Source: Bacteroidales bacterium (GTDB lineage: Bacteria > Bacteroidota > Bacteroidia > Bacteroidales > WCHB1-69). Taken from it: a DNA stretch of 6,569 nt. The stretch spans positions 1 through 6,569 of the forward strand of contig JAQUGA010000145.1 of assembly GCA_028684405.1 (NCBI GenBank). The letters are read 5' to 3'. Of the stretch, positions 1 through 6,283 are shown piece after piece; position 1 is the first letter of the stretch, and the number at the start of each line of letters is the position of its first letter. The notes under the pieces were generated by a model that had not been told where the DNA came from, made no database searches, and saw only the letters and a program-made list of their open reading frames with translations. The translations under genes and the position numbers were made by a program.

Positions 1-15
1 TAATATAGAGCAGAA

Positions 16-288
16 ATGAAAAAAGAGATTCATCCAAAAGATTACAGATTAGTTGTTTTCAAAGATATGTCGAACGAATATGCATTTATGACTCGTTCTA
101 CTGTAAAAACTAAAGACACTATTGAGTGGGAAGACGGAAAAGAATATCCTCTAGTAAAATTAGAGATTTCTAACACTTCACACCCTTTCTTTACTGGTAA
201 AATGAAACTTGTTGACACCGCAGGTCGTGTTGATAAATTCATGACCAAGTACAAAAAACATTACGAGAAAAAAACTCCACAAGAATAA
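16..288 (+). CDS. rpmE2: 50S ribosomal protein L31, type B (zinc-independent)
   Basis: A 90-residue small basic protein of the large ribosomal subunit, where L31 contributes to bridging with the small subunit. Family-defining segments are visible: N-terminal KKEIHPKDYR (2-11), the SHPFFTGK motif (55-62), and AGRVDKF (69-75) followed by a lysine-rich tail. There is no cysteine anywhere, so the zinc-binding CxxC of the type A protein is absent. This makes it the type B paralogue, which in many bacteria replaces the zinc form under zinc limitation but in Bacteroidota is commonly the standard L31. The first ATG gives the usual length and N-terminus. Only 15 bases lie upstream, so its promoter is outside the window. 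It is followed by a strong hairpin and appears to be the last gene of its transcript. Identification is very secure; dependence on zinc regulation cannot be judged here. Confidence 0.97.
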   Translation: MKKEIHPKDYRLVVFKDMSNEYAFMTRSTVKTKDTIEWEDGKEYPLVKLEISNTSHPFFTGKMKLVDTAGRVDKFMTKYKKHYEKKTPQE

Positions 289-360
289 AATTGAATTTAT
301 TTGATTTTATTGTGTTTTCAGAATCCAAAGTTTTGAATTAAGCACAAAAAGAATCAATCA

Positions 361-420
361 AAATAAAACACAGCAAGCATCTCTTTCTGAAAGAGATGCT
401 TGCTGTGTTTTATTTATTAT
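361..420. terminator. Long perfect hairpin, likely bidirectional intrinsic terminator
   Basis: The arms at 361-386 and 390-415 are exact reverse complements over 26 bp, with a 3-base CTG loop at 387-389. The inner arm carries the GC-richer core AGCAAGCATC. The outer ends are A-rich on the left and T-rich on the right (GTGTTTTATTTATTA), so a U-tract would be made in either direction. It lies 72 bp past the rpmE2 stop and about 125 bp before the next promoter box, which fits termination of rpmE2. The stem is longer than most intrinsic terminators, so an additional role or a dispersed palindromic repeat is possible. Confidence 0.85.
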
Positions 421-449
421 TTCACACAACAGACGAAGGCTTTTTAGCA

Positions 450-478
450 CAAATCTATACAACTTACAGACTTAGCAA
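450..478 (-). promoter_or_regulatory. Possible antisense-facing promoter in the rpmE2-GlmU-like gap
   Basis: On the minus strand TAGATTTG (457 down to 450) fits the Bacteroidota -7 consensus TAnnTTTG, and a TTG (478 to 476) lies 18 bp upstream of it. Transcription would start near 440-446 and run leftward into the hairpin at 361-415, giving a short RNA of roughly 80 nt. Only one such sequence is seen, there is no ORF on that strand, and this motif is frequent in AT-rich DNA, so a chance match is quite possible. Confidence 0.25.
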
Positions 479-539
479 TATTTAACAAAACATTGTTGAA
501 AAGATTCTTAAATATTTCTCTTTAAAACATTCTTTTTTG

Positions 540-547
540 TACATTTG
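540..547 (+). promoter_or_regulatory. -7 promoter box for the GlmU-like gene
   Basis: TACATTTG matches the Bacteroidota -7 consensus TAnnTTTG at all six defined positions. No TTG or TTTG is found at the expected 17-23 bp upstream spacing; the nearest TTGs (493-498) are about 41 bp away, so the -33 half is missing or weak. Initiation would be expected around 552-555, leaving a leader of about 35 nt before the ATG at 590. This placement argues against using the upstream in-frame TTG (545) or ATG (548) as the start codon, since both would lie within or before the promoter. Confidence 0.5.
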
Positions 548-589
548 ATGAATGATTTTTTAGTGACAAAAATAAAATATTTAAAACAC

Positions 590-1819
590 ATGAATTACAT
601 CTTATTTGACGACAGTGCCCGTAATCAATTATTACCGCTAACCTTTACTCGACCCGTTGCCGAAATTCGTATAGGAATAATGACCATTCGAGAAAAGTGG
701 GAAAAGTTTTTAGGTTGTTGCACTTCTACTTTAACAGAACCCTATTTGGCAAGCAAATTTCCAATGGAAAAGGGCGAAATCAATACTTTAATCAACGCAT
801 CTATCATTCCAAATCTTGAATTGGTGAAATTGATTGAAAAATTAAAACCAAATCAATCGATAATTAGTGGTGAAACAATATTAGCTTATCAAGTTTCTGG
901 TGATGATTTTCTAAATCTCGAAGAAGCTTCTTTTGACGAAACAGCCGATGAGGAAGATATAAAACATATTGAAGAAGAGCTTATTGAATTTCCAGGTCTC
1001 TTTACGAAAATTAATCATACTTGGGATATTTTTGCTTTTAACGAACAGGAAATAGTCGCCGATTTTGAACTGGTGACCAAAGGACGTAAATCACAAAAAC
1101 TTTCGGCCACCAATCTATTAATTGGAGATGAGAAAAACCTATTTATCGAAGAAGGAGCTATTATCGAAGGGGCAACCATAAATGTCAAAAACGGTCCCGT
1201 TTATATTGCAGAAAATGCAGAAGTTATGGAAGGCTGCCTGATTCGTGGTCCATTTGCCTTATGTTCTCATGCTCAACTAAAAATGGGAGCAAAAATATAT
1301 GGTGGAACTACCATTGGACCATACTCGAAAATTGGAGGCGAACTCAACAATGTCGTAATATTTGGATATACAAACAAGGCTCACGACGGATTTTTTGGAA
1401 ATTCGGTCATTGGAGAATGGTGCAATATTGGATCGGATTCAAACACATCAAATCTAAAAAATACATACGATAATGTGAGAGTTTGGAGTTATTCAAGCCA
1501 AACATTTATCAATACTAGCTTACAGTTCTGTGGTACCATCATGGGCGACCACGTTAAATGTGGCATCAATACAATGTTTAACACTGGAACCGTAATTGGC
1601 GTATGTGCAAATATTTTTGGCTCCGGATATCAACGAAACTTTATTCCTTCATATGCTTGGGGTGGCACGGCCGGCCTGGCAACATATTCCTCTTCAAAAG
1701 CCATTGAAGTGGCAAAAAGAGTGTGGGAAAGACGGGGCATTGATTTTACCAAGAATGACGAAAAAATACTGGATTACATATTCAGCAATACACATCACAA
1801 TAGAAAATTGAGATTTTAA
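590..1819 (+). CDS. GlmU-like sugar-phosphate nucleotidyltransferase / acetyltransferase (alternative bacterial GlmU family)
   Basis: A 409-residue protein of the alternative GlmU family found in Bacteroidota, thought to supply UDP-N-acetylglucosamine for peptidoglycan and envelope glycans. The N-terminal part (1 to about 165) opens with YILFDDSARNQLLPLTFTRP and a following GIMTIREKW, characteristic of this family. It lacks the glycine-rich LAAGxGTRM loop of classical GlmU and is shorter than that uridyltransferase domain. From about 175 to 345 hexapeptide repeats of the left-handed beta-helix type are visible (for example IEEGAIIEGATI and TTIGPYSKIGG). His265 in KAHDGFFGNSVIG lines up with the acetyltransferase catalytic His363 of E. 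coli GlmU. The C-terminus (FIPSYAWGG, then a short helical tail) is also family-like. The ATG at 590 is chosen because the family begins at MNYILFDD and a promoter box overlaps the upstream in-frame starts. Substrate assignment is by family, not proven here. Confidence 0.9.
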   Translation: MNYILFDDSARNQLLPLTFTRPVAEIRIGIMTIREKWEKFLGCCTSTLTEPYLASKFPMEKGEINTLINASIIPNLELVKLIEKLKPNQSIISGETILAYQVSGDDFLNLEEASFDETADEEDIKHIEEELIEFPGLFTKINHTWDIFAFNEQEIVADFELVTKGRKSQKLSATNLLIGDEKNLFIEEGAIIEGATINVKNGPVYIAENAEVMEGCLIRGPFALCSHAQLKMGAKIYGGTTIGPYSKIGGELNNVVIFGYTNKAHDGFFGNSVIGEWCNIGSDSNTSNLKNTYDNVRVWSYSSQTFINTSLQFCGTIMGDHVKCGINTMFNTGTVIGVCANIFGSGYQRNFIPSYAWGGTAGLATYSSSKAIEVAKRVWERRGIDFTKNDEKILDYIFSNTHHNRKLRF

Positions 1820-1854
1820 CGAAAACCTGACTTTTTTTCCGATTTTTGGCTGAA

Positions 1855-1876
1855 TACCACAAGTGGTACTGTTTTG
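1855..1876 (+). terminator. Short palindrome after the GlmU-like gene (weak terminator or operator)
   Basis: TACCAC, AA, GTGGTA (1855-1868) is a perfect interrupted palindrome. As RNA it could fold as a 5-bp stem with a CAAG loop, followed by CTGTTTT. It sits 36 bp past the GlmU-like stop and about 97 bp before lon. The stem is too short for a confident terminator, and a two-fold symmetric site of this size could equally be a protein-binding operator for lon. Confidence 0.25.
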
Positions 1877-1887
1877 GCATATACCGT

Positions 1888-1945
1888 TTGTCAGCTTAAT
1901 AATATGAAAATATCAAATAAGCAGACAAATTGTCTTATTAATATG
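1888..1945 (+). repeat. Imperfect direct repeat in the lon upstream region
   Basis: TTGTCAGCTTAATAATATG (1888-1906) and TTGTCTTATTAATATG (1930-1945) share TTGTC, a TTA-rich centre and a terminal AATATG. Their starts are 42 bp apart, close to four helical turns. The second copy overlaps a small inverted repeat, AGACA-aat-TGTCT (1923-1935). The pair lies immediately upstream of lon, where no standard promoter is found (the nearest match, TACCGTTTG at 1882-1890, has one base too many between TA and TTTG). It may be regulatory, but in such AT-rich DNA it could be coincidental. Confidence 0.25.
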
Positions 1946-1965
1946 CAATAAATCTTGAAAATATA

Positions 1966-4416
1966 ATGAAACATAAAAAAGAATTTGATTTATCTGATTT
2001 ACTGAACGGTGAAGCCGAATTTATTCCACTTATGAGTGCCGAAGACGAAGATTATATTCGTTCGACTCCCATTCCTGAAATCCTGCCCATCTTACCATTA
2101 CGAAACACAGTATTGTTTCCAGGCGTGGTTATTCCGATAACAGTAGGACGTGATAAATCAATAAAATTAGTAAAAGAATATTACAAATCAAACAAGCTAG
2201 TTGGTGTTGTTGCCCAATTAGACATGAATATAGAAGATCCCGAATTTGAGGATATGTATAAAATTGGCACCTTGGCAAGAATCATAAAATCTTTTCAAAT
2301 GCCCGATGGAACAACAACCATTATCATTCAAGGTGTTCGGAAATTTAAAATCATTGAAATGCTTCAAACGGATCCATATCATATGGCAAAAGTTGAAACA
2401 TATGAAATGAGTGAAGAGTCGCAAATCCCCTATGATAATGCAGATTTCAAAGCCATCAACGACTCCATTAAAGACATGGCTTTGCAAATCATCAAAAACT
2501 CGCCTAATATTCCTACAGAAGCTGGTTTTGCCATTAGGAATATAGAAAGTCCAAATTATTTAATCAATTTCGTTTCGTCAAACTTAAACATAGACATTGC
2601 CGATAAGCAAGGATTGCTCGAAATAAATGACATGTTTGCATTTGCCAATCAAGTTATTAAATACTTATCTGGCGAACTCGAGATGTCCAAATTGAAAAGC
2701 AAAATTCAAAACAAAGTAAAACTTGACATTGACAAGCAACAACGCGATTATTTTCTTTCTCAACAACTAAAAACCATTCAGGAAGAACTCGGTGGAAATC
2801 CAATTGAAGAAGCCATGAAGGGATTTAAAGAGAGAGCTGCCAAGAAAAAATGGAACGAGGAAACGGCTAAAATCTTCGAAAAAGAGCTTCAAAAACTAAG
2901 TCGTTTAAACATGCAATCGCCAGACTATTCTATTCAAATAAATTATTTGGAAACTTTTGTCGATTTACCTTGGAATGAATATACAACAGACCTTTTGGAT
3001 TTAAATCGAAGCCGTAAGATTCTCGACAGAGACCATTATGGTTTAGAAAAGGTAAAAGAACGAATTATTGACTATCTCGCCGTTTTGAAATTAAAAGGAG
3101 ATATGAAATCCCCAATTTTATGTTTGTACGGACCTCCAGGTGTTGGAAAGACCTCCCTTGGCAAGTCGATTGCAGAAGCTCTCGGACGAAAATATATTCG
3201 TGTTTCTTTGGGCGGTTTGCGTGATGAGTCCGAAATTAGAGGACACCGAAAAACATACATCGGAGCTATGCCAGGAAGAATAATACAAAGCATGAAAAAA
3301 GCAAAATCAGCAAATCCCGTTTTTGTACTGGATGAAATTGATAAGGTTTTGGGAATGAATATTAGCGGAGATCCCTCTGCTGCCCTGTTAGAAGTGTTGG
3401 ATCCTGAACAAAACAGCTCTTTTTATGACAACTTCTTAGAGACTGGATTCGATTTATCCAAAGTTCTATTTATTGCTACGGCAAATAATATCTCCAACAT
3501 TCACCCCGCATTGCGCGACAGAATGGAAATTATTGATGTTTCGGGCTATTCGATTGAAGAAAAAGAATTTATTGCCAAACGTCACTTAATACCAAAACAA
3601 TTGGTAGAGCATGGAATGACCAAAGAAGATGTTCATTTTTCGCCAGCCATTACTCGAAAAGTCATCGAAGATTATACCCGTGAATCCGGAGTTCGTGGTT
3701 TGGAGCGGAACATTGCTAAAATGATTCGCTCAAAAGCTCGATACAAGGCAATGGATCAATATTTTTCACCTAAATTTACGGTAGAAGAAGTTGAAAAGGT
3801 AATGGGACCACCGATGTTTAAACGTGAACAAGCATTAAAGGAATCAATTTCTGGAGTTGCAGCCGGTTTGGCATGGACAGCCGTTGGAGGAGAAATTCTT
3901 TTTGTAGAAGCATCCGTTAGCCGAGGCAAAGGGCTTTTATCCATCACAGGTAATTTAGGAGATGTAATGAAAGAATCGGCCACCATTGCGTTTGAATATA
4001 TTAAATCGCACAGCTTAGATTTTGGCATTGAACCCGAATACTTAGAAAAGATAAATCTACATATTCACGTTCCCGAAGGTGCTACGCCAAAAGACGGTCC
4101 TTCCGCTGGAATTACCTTGCTAACGGCGATGGTTTCGGCACTTACTCGAAGAGTTGTAGATAGCAAATTTGCAATGACAGGAGAAATTACATTGCGTGGA
4201 AAAGTATTGCCCGTAGGCGGTATTAAAGAAAAGATTTTAGCTGCACGCCGAGCATCTATTTTCAATATTATATTAAGTTCTGAAAACAAAAAGGACATCG
4301 TTGAAATTGAAGAAAAATACAGAAAAGACATTCAATTTTTCTTTGTTGACTCTATGGACGAAGTTATTCAGACGGTTCTTACGAAAAGAACAGACGGTGA
4401 GATATTAAAATACTAA
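1966..4416 (+). CDS. lon: ATP-dependent Lon protease (LonA type, endopeptidase La)
   Basis: An 816-residue cytosolic AAA+ serine protease that unfolds and degrades misfolded and regulatory proteins; full length for LonA. The N-terminal substrate-binding domain starts with LPILPLRNTVLFPG (about 40-53), after an acidic, phylum-typical extension of about 35 residues. A helical region follows (about 240-330, with KQQRDYFLSQQLKTIQEELG). The AAA+ module has Walker A GPPGVGKT (389-396, Lys395), Walker B VFVLDEID (452-459, Asp456/Glu457), sensor 1 in ATANN (504-508) and sensor 2 Arg in SGVRGLER (Arg577). The C-terminal protease domain has the catalytic dyad: Ser713 in KDGPSAG and Lys756 in GGIKEK, spaced exactly as Ser679/Lys722 in E. 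coli Lon. All key residues are intact, so it should be active. It has its own upstream gap and no strong terminator before clpS, so some read-through into the next unit is possible. Confidence 0.99.
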   Translation: MKHKKEFDLSDLLNGEAEFIPLMSAEDEDYIRSTPIPEILPILPLRNTVLFPGVVIPITVGRDKSIKLVKEYYKSNKLVGVVAQLDMNIEDPEFEDMYKIGTLARIIKSFQMPDGTTTIIIQGVRKFKIIEMLQTDPYHMAKVETYEMSEESQIPYDNADFKAINDSIKDMALQIIKNSPNIPTEAGFAIRNIESPNYLINFVSSNLNIDIADKQGLLEINDMFAFANQVIKYLSGELEMSKLKSKIQNKVKLDIDKQQRDYFLSQQLKTIQEELGGNPIEEAMKGFKERAAKKKWNEETAKIFEKELQKLSRLNMQSPDYSIQINYLETFVDLPWNEYTTDLLDLNRSRKILDRDHYGLEKVKERIIDYLAVLKLKGDMKSPILCLYGPPGVGKTSLGKSIAEALGRKYIRVSLGGLRDESEIRGHRKTYIGAMPGRIIQSMKKAKSANPVFVLDEIDKVLGMNISGDPSAALLEVLDPEQNSSFYDNFLETGFDLSKVLFIATANNISNIHPALRDRMEIIDVSGYSIEEKEFIAKRHLIPKQLVEHGMTKEDVHFSPAITRKVIEDYTRESGVRGLERNIAKMIRSKARYKAMDQYFSPKFTVEEVEKVMGPPMFKREQALKESISGVAAGLAWTAVGGEILFVEASVSRGKGLLSITGNLGDVMKESATIAFEYIKSHSLDFGIEPEYLEKINLHIHVPEGATPKDGPSAGITLLTAMVSALTRRVVDSKFAMTGEITLRGKVLPVGGIKEKILAARRASIFNIILSSENKKDIVEIEEKYRKDIQFFFVDSMDEVIQTVLTKRTDGEILKY

Positions 4417-4449
4417 TACGTTAAATATAAAAAAAAAACTTCTTTTTAC

Positions 4450-4479
4450 TTGACAAGCTTACAAAAAGTATTATATTTG
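4450..4479 (+). promoter_or_regulatory. Bacteroidota housekeeping promoter for clpS-nfeD-floA
   Basis: A TTG -33 element (4450-4452), a 19-bp spacer and TATATTTG (4472-4479) give a full match to the Bacteroidota consensus TTG-N19-TAnnTTTG. Initiation is expected about 4484-4487, only about 10 nt before the clpS ATG at 4496. It lies in the 79-bp gap after lon and makes clpS-nfeD-floA an independent transcription unit. This is the best promoter match in the window. Confidence 0.75.
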
Positions 4480-4495
4480 ATGATTAAGAAAAAAA

Positions 4496-4777
4496 ATGAA
4501 CATGGTTGTAGAAGAATCAAAACCTATTTCTGGTCAAAAAAACAAACAAAAGCTTCAAAATCAATTGGTTTTGCTAAATGATGATGTGAATTCTTTTGAT
4601 TATGTTGTAGAAACTTTAATTGAAATTTGCGAACATGATCCGCTTCAAGCGGAGCAGTGTGCATGGATTACGCATCATAAAGGCAAGTGTGTTGTTAAAC
4701 AAGGTGAAAAACGAAAGTTGATAAGCATGAGACGCTCTATTATCGACCGTGGTTTGAGTGCCGAAATTCATAATTAA
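4496..4777 (+). CDS. clpS: ATP-dependent Clp protease adaptor ClpS (N-degron recognin)
   Basis: A 93-residue ClpS-family adaptor, which binds proteins with bulky hydrophobic N-terminal residues and delivers them to a ClpA/ClpC-ClpP protease in the cytosol. After a polar, probably flexible N-terminal tail (1-22) comes the core: LVLLNDDVNSFDYVVETL (24-41), with the Asn28-Asp29-Asp30 cluster that contacts the substrate amino group, and ITHHKGKCVV (58-67), where His60 aligns with substrate-contacting His66 of E. coli ClpS. The C-terminal part (DRGLSAEI, 84-91) is as in other ClpS proteins. The start is the first ATG; an ATG two codons later (4502) is equally possible. No Clp ATPase gene is in the window; instead clpS lies downstream of lon and leads an operon with nfeD and floA, whose start codon follows after 2 bp. 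Ligand-binding residues are intact. Confidence 0.9.
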   Translation: MNMVVEESKPISGQKNKQKLQNQLVLLNDDVNSFDYVVETLIEICEHDPLQAEQCAWITHHKGKCVVKQGEKRKLISMRRSIIDRGLSAEIHN

Positions 4778-4779
4778 TT

Positions 4780-5247
4780 ATGGGCTGGGGAGCAATTGTG
4801 TTTTTAATCGCCATTGGTATCATTACCATTTTGCTTGAAATTTTAGTAATTCCAGGAGTTGGCATTGTTGGCATTATTGGGTTTGTGAGTGTCGTTTTTG
4901 GAATTATCCAAGCCTATACTGTATATGGAACCATGGCTGGAAACATTACTTTAATCGTATCTGCCTTTATTATGGTATTGCTATTTGTAATGTCTTTGCG
5001 GTCAAATACCTGGAAGCGCCTTATGCTAAATGACAGCATAGACTCTAAAGTAAATACCATCGATGAAGCGCTCGTAAAAGTTGGTTCCGAAGGCATTTCC
5101 ATCTCTCGTCTAGCCCCTTCAGGCACAGCACGAATTGAAGGTGAATTGTATGAGGTTCATACCCTAGGAGAATTTGTTGATGAAAACACTGAACTAATAG
5201 TTGTAAAGGTAAATAGAAACAAAATAATTGTAAAAACAAAAAAATAA
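4780..5247 (+). CDS. NfeD-family membrane protein (short form, partner of FloA)
   Basis: A 155-residue inner-membrane protein. Hydrophobic segments at about 3-20, 23-45 and 53-72 indicate two or three membrane passes near the N-terminus, with a GxGIxGIIG run (27-34). The C-terminal soluble part (about 95-153) has the NfeD pattern VGSEGISISRLAPSG, a central IEGELYEV strand, and a final VKVNRNKIIVK strand, consistent with the small OB-fold domain known for the family. The ClpP-like serine protease domain of long NfeD proteins is absent, so it is a short NfeD without expected peptidase activity. Its stop is 3 bp before floA, and NfeD-flotillin pairing is a well-known conserved neighbourhood in which NfeD is thought to bind or regulate the SPFH protein. 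The symbol is left empty because nfeD covers several subtypes. Confidence 0.88.
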   Translation: MGWGAIVFLIAIGIITILLEILVIPGVGIVGIIGFVSVVFGIIQAYTVYGTMAGNITLIVSAFIMVLLFVMSLRSNTWKRLMLNDSIDSKVNTIDEALVKVGSEGISISRLAPSGTARIEGELYEVHTLGEFVDENTELIVVKVNRNKIIVKTKK

Positions 5248-5250
5248 ATT

Positions 5251-6225
5251 ATGGAAAATGTAGGCTTGTTAGCAGCGATAGCTGTAGGTGTAATAATTTT
5301 GTTATGGTTGTTCTTATGGATGATTCCTGTGGGATTATGGTTTTCAGCTTTGGTTTCAGGCGTAAGAATTTCTTTGGTTCAATTAATTTTGATGCGTTGG
5401 CGTAAAGTTCCACCATCAATCATTGTCAATGCCCTAATTACTGGAACAAAAGCGGGCATTCCTCTCAACAGGAACGACTTAGAAGCTCACTTTCTGGCTG
5501 GAGGTCAAGTTAAACGAGTGGTAAATGCTTTAATTTCTGCTGACAAAGCAAATATTGATTTAACTTTCAAATCGGCAACTGCTATTGATTTGGCAGGTCG
5601 TGACGTTTTTGAAGCCGTACAAATGTCGGTGAATCCAAAAGTTATTAATACGCCCCCTGTTGCTGCTGTGGCAAAAGATGGTATTCAGTTAATTGCAAAA
5701 GCCAGAGTTACTGTTCGTGCAAACATTCGTCAATTGGTGGGTGGTGCCGGAGAAGATACTATTATTGCTCGCGTGGGTGAAGGTATTGTATCAGCCATTG
5801 GATCGGCAATTACACACAAACAAGTGTTGGAAAATCCAGATAGTATTTCTAAAGTAGTTCTTCAAAAAGGTTTGGACTCAGGAACAGCTTTTGAGATTCT
5901 TTCCATTGACATTGCCGACATTGATGTAGGTAAAAACATTGGTGCAATTCTACAAATGGATCAAGCCAATGCTGATAAAAATATTGCTCAAGCAAAAGCG
6001 GAGGAACGTCGTGCAATGGCTGTAGCTGTTGAACAAGAGATGGTTGCCAAAGCACAAGAAGCCAGAGCAAAAGTAATTGAAGCCGAAGCCGAAATTCCAA
6101 AAGCAATTGCAGGTGCATTTAATTCAGGCAATTTAGGTATTATGGATTACTATAAATTCCAAAATATTCAGGCTGATACGGACATGAGAAGTTCCATTAC
6201 TAAAAAACCTGATAGCAAAAAATAA
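5251..6225 (+). CDS. floA: Flotillin-like protein FloA (UPF0365 family, SPFH scaffold)
   Basis: A 324-residue flotillin-like protein that organises functional membrane microdomains. An N-terminal hydrophobic segment (about 4-34, with WLFLWMIPVGLWF) anchors it in the membrane. The next part is family-typical (SLVQLILMRWRKVPPSIIVN, 41-60, and NRNDLEAHFLAGG). The SPFH/band-7 core follows from about 140 to 225 (KDGIQLIAKARVTVRANI, then VGEGIVSAIG and EILSIDIADIDVGKNIG). An Ala/Glu-rich helix (about 235-285, with repeated AKAEE, AKAQEARAKV and EAEAEIPKA) fits the coiled coil used for oligomerisation. The C-terminal GNLGIMDYYKFQNIQADTDMR (294-314) is characteristic of FloA. Length is close to the usual 325-335 residues, and no piece is missing. 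It is the last gene of the clpS-nfeD-floA unit, 3 bp after nfeD, and is followed by terminators. Confidence 0.97.
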   Translation: MENVGLLAAIAVGVIILLWLFLWMIPVGLWFSALVSGVRISLVQLILMRWRKVPPSIIVNALITGTKAGIPLNRNDLEAHFLAGGQVKRVVNALISADKANIDLTFKSATAIDLAGRDVFEAVQMSVNPKVINTPPVAAVAKDGIQLIAKARVTVRANIRQLVGGAGEDTIIARVGEGIVSAIGSAITHKQVLENPDSISKVVLQKGLDSGTAFEILSIDIADIDVGKNIGAILQMDQANADKNIAQAKAEERRAMAVAVEQEMVAKAQEARAKVIEAEAEIPKAIAGAFNSGNLGIMDYYKFQNIQADTDMRSSITKKPDSKK

Positions 6226-6235
6226 AATTGTTCAT

Positions 6236-6270
6236 GTTTTTTTAAACACAACTTGAAGTTTTAAAAAAAC
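6236..6270. repeat. AT-rich inverted repeat just after floA
   Basis: GTTTTTTTAAA (6236-6246) and TTTAAAAAAAC (6260-6270) are perfect 11-bp reverse complements around a 13-base spacer that itself contains ACTTGAAGT. It begins 11 bp after the floA stop. An RNA hairpin here would be almost entirely A-U and lacks a following U-tract, so alone it is a poor terminator. It could help protect the 3' end or act in tandem with the hairpin at 6284-6330. Confidence 0.4.
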
Positions 6271-6283
6271 CAAGCGATTTAGT

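Noticed and set aside
545..589. Upstream in-frame starts (TTG 545, ATG 548) adding 15 or 14 residues to the GlmU-like protein
   Set aside because: They overlap or closely follow the TACATTTG promoter box, and the family N-terminus begins at MNYILFDD (ATG 590).
1261..1811. Two 70-71 residue + strand ORFs inside the GlmU-like gene
   Set aside because: They are out-of-frame shadows of a well-supported gene, with no recognisable domains.
1904..1951. A 15-codon ORF (ATG at 1904, TAA at 1949-1951) ending 14 bp before lon, as a possible leader peptide
   Set aside because: Such short ORFs are expected by chance, it has no ribosome-binding site, no attenuator-like pairing structure was seen, and it simply overlaps the repeats described there.
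2218..4331. Several minus-strand ORFs of 70-90 residues opposite lon
   Set aside because: They are antisense shadows of an intact, highly conserved coding sequence; their protein sequences resemble no family and they have no promoters.
4417..4447. A-run followed by a T-run after lon as a possible terminator
   Set aside because: No GC-containing stem lies between them; an A-U only pairing with this geometry is not convincing.
5849..6118. A minus-strand Leu/Gln-rich ORF opposite floA
   Set aside because: Its skewed composition is the reverse reading of the Ala/Glu-rich coiled-coil region of FloA.
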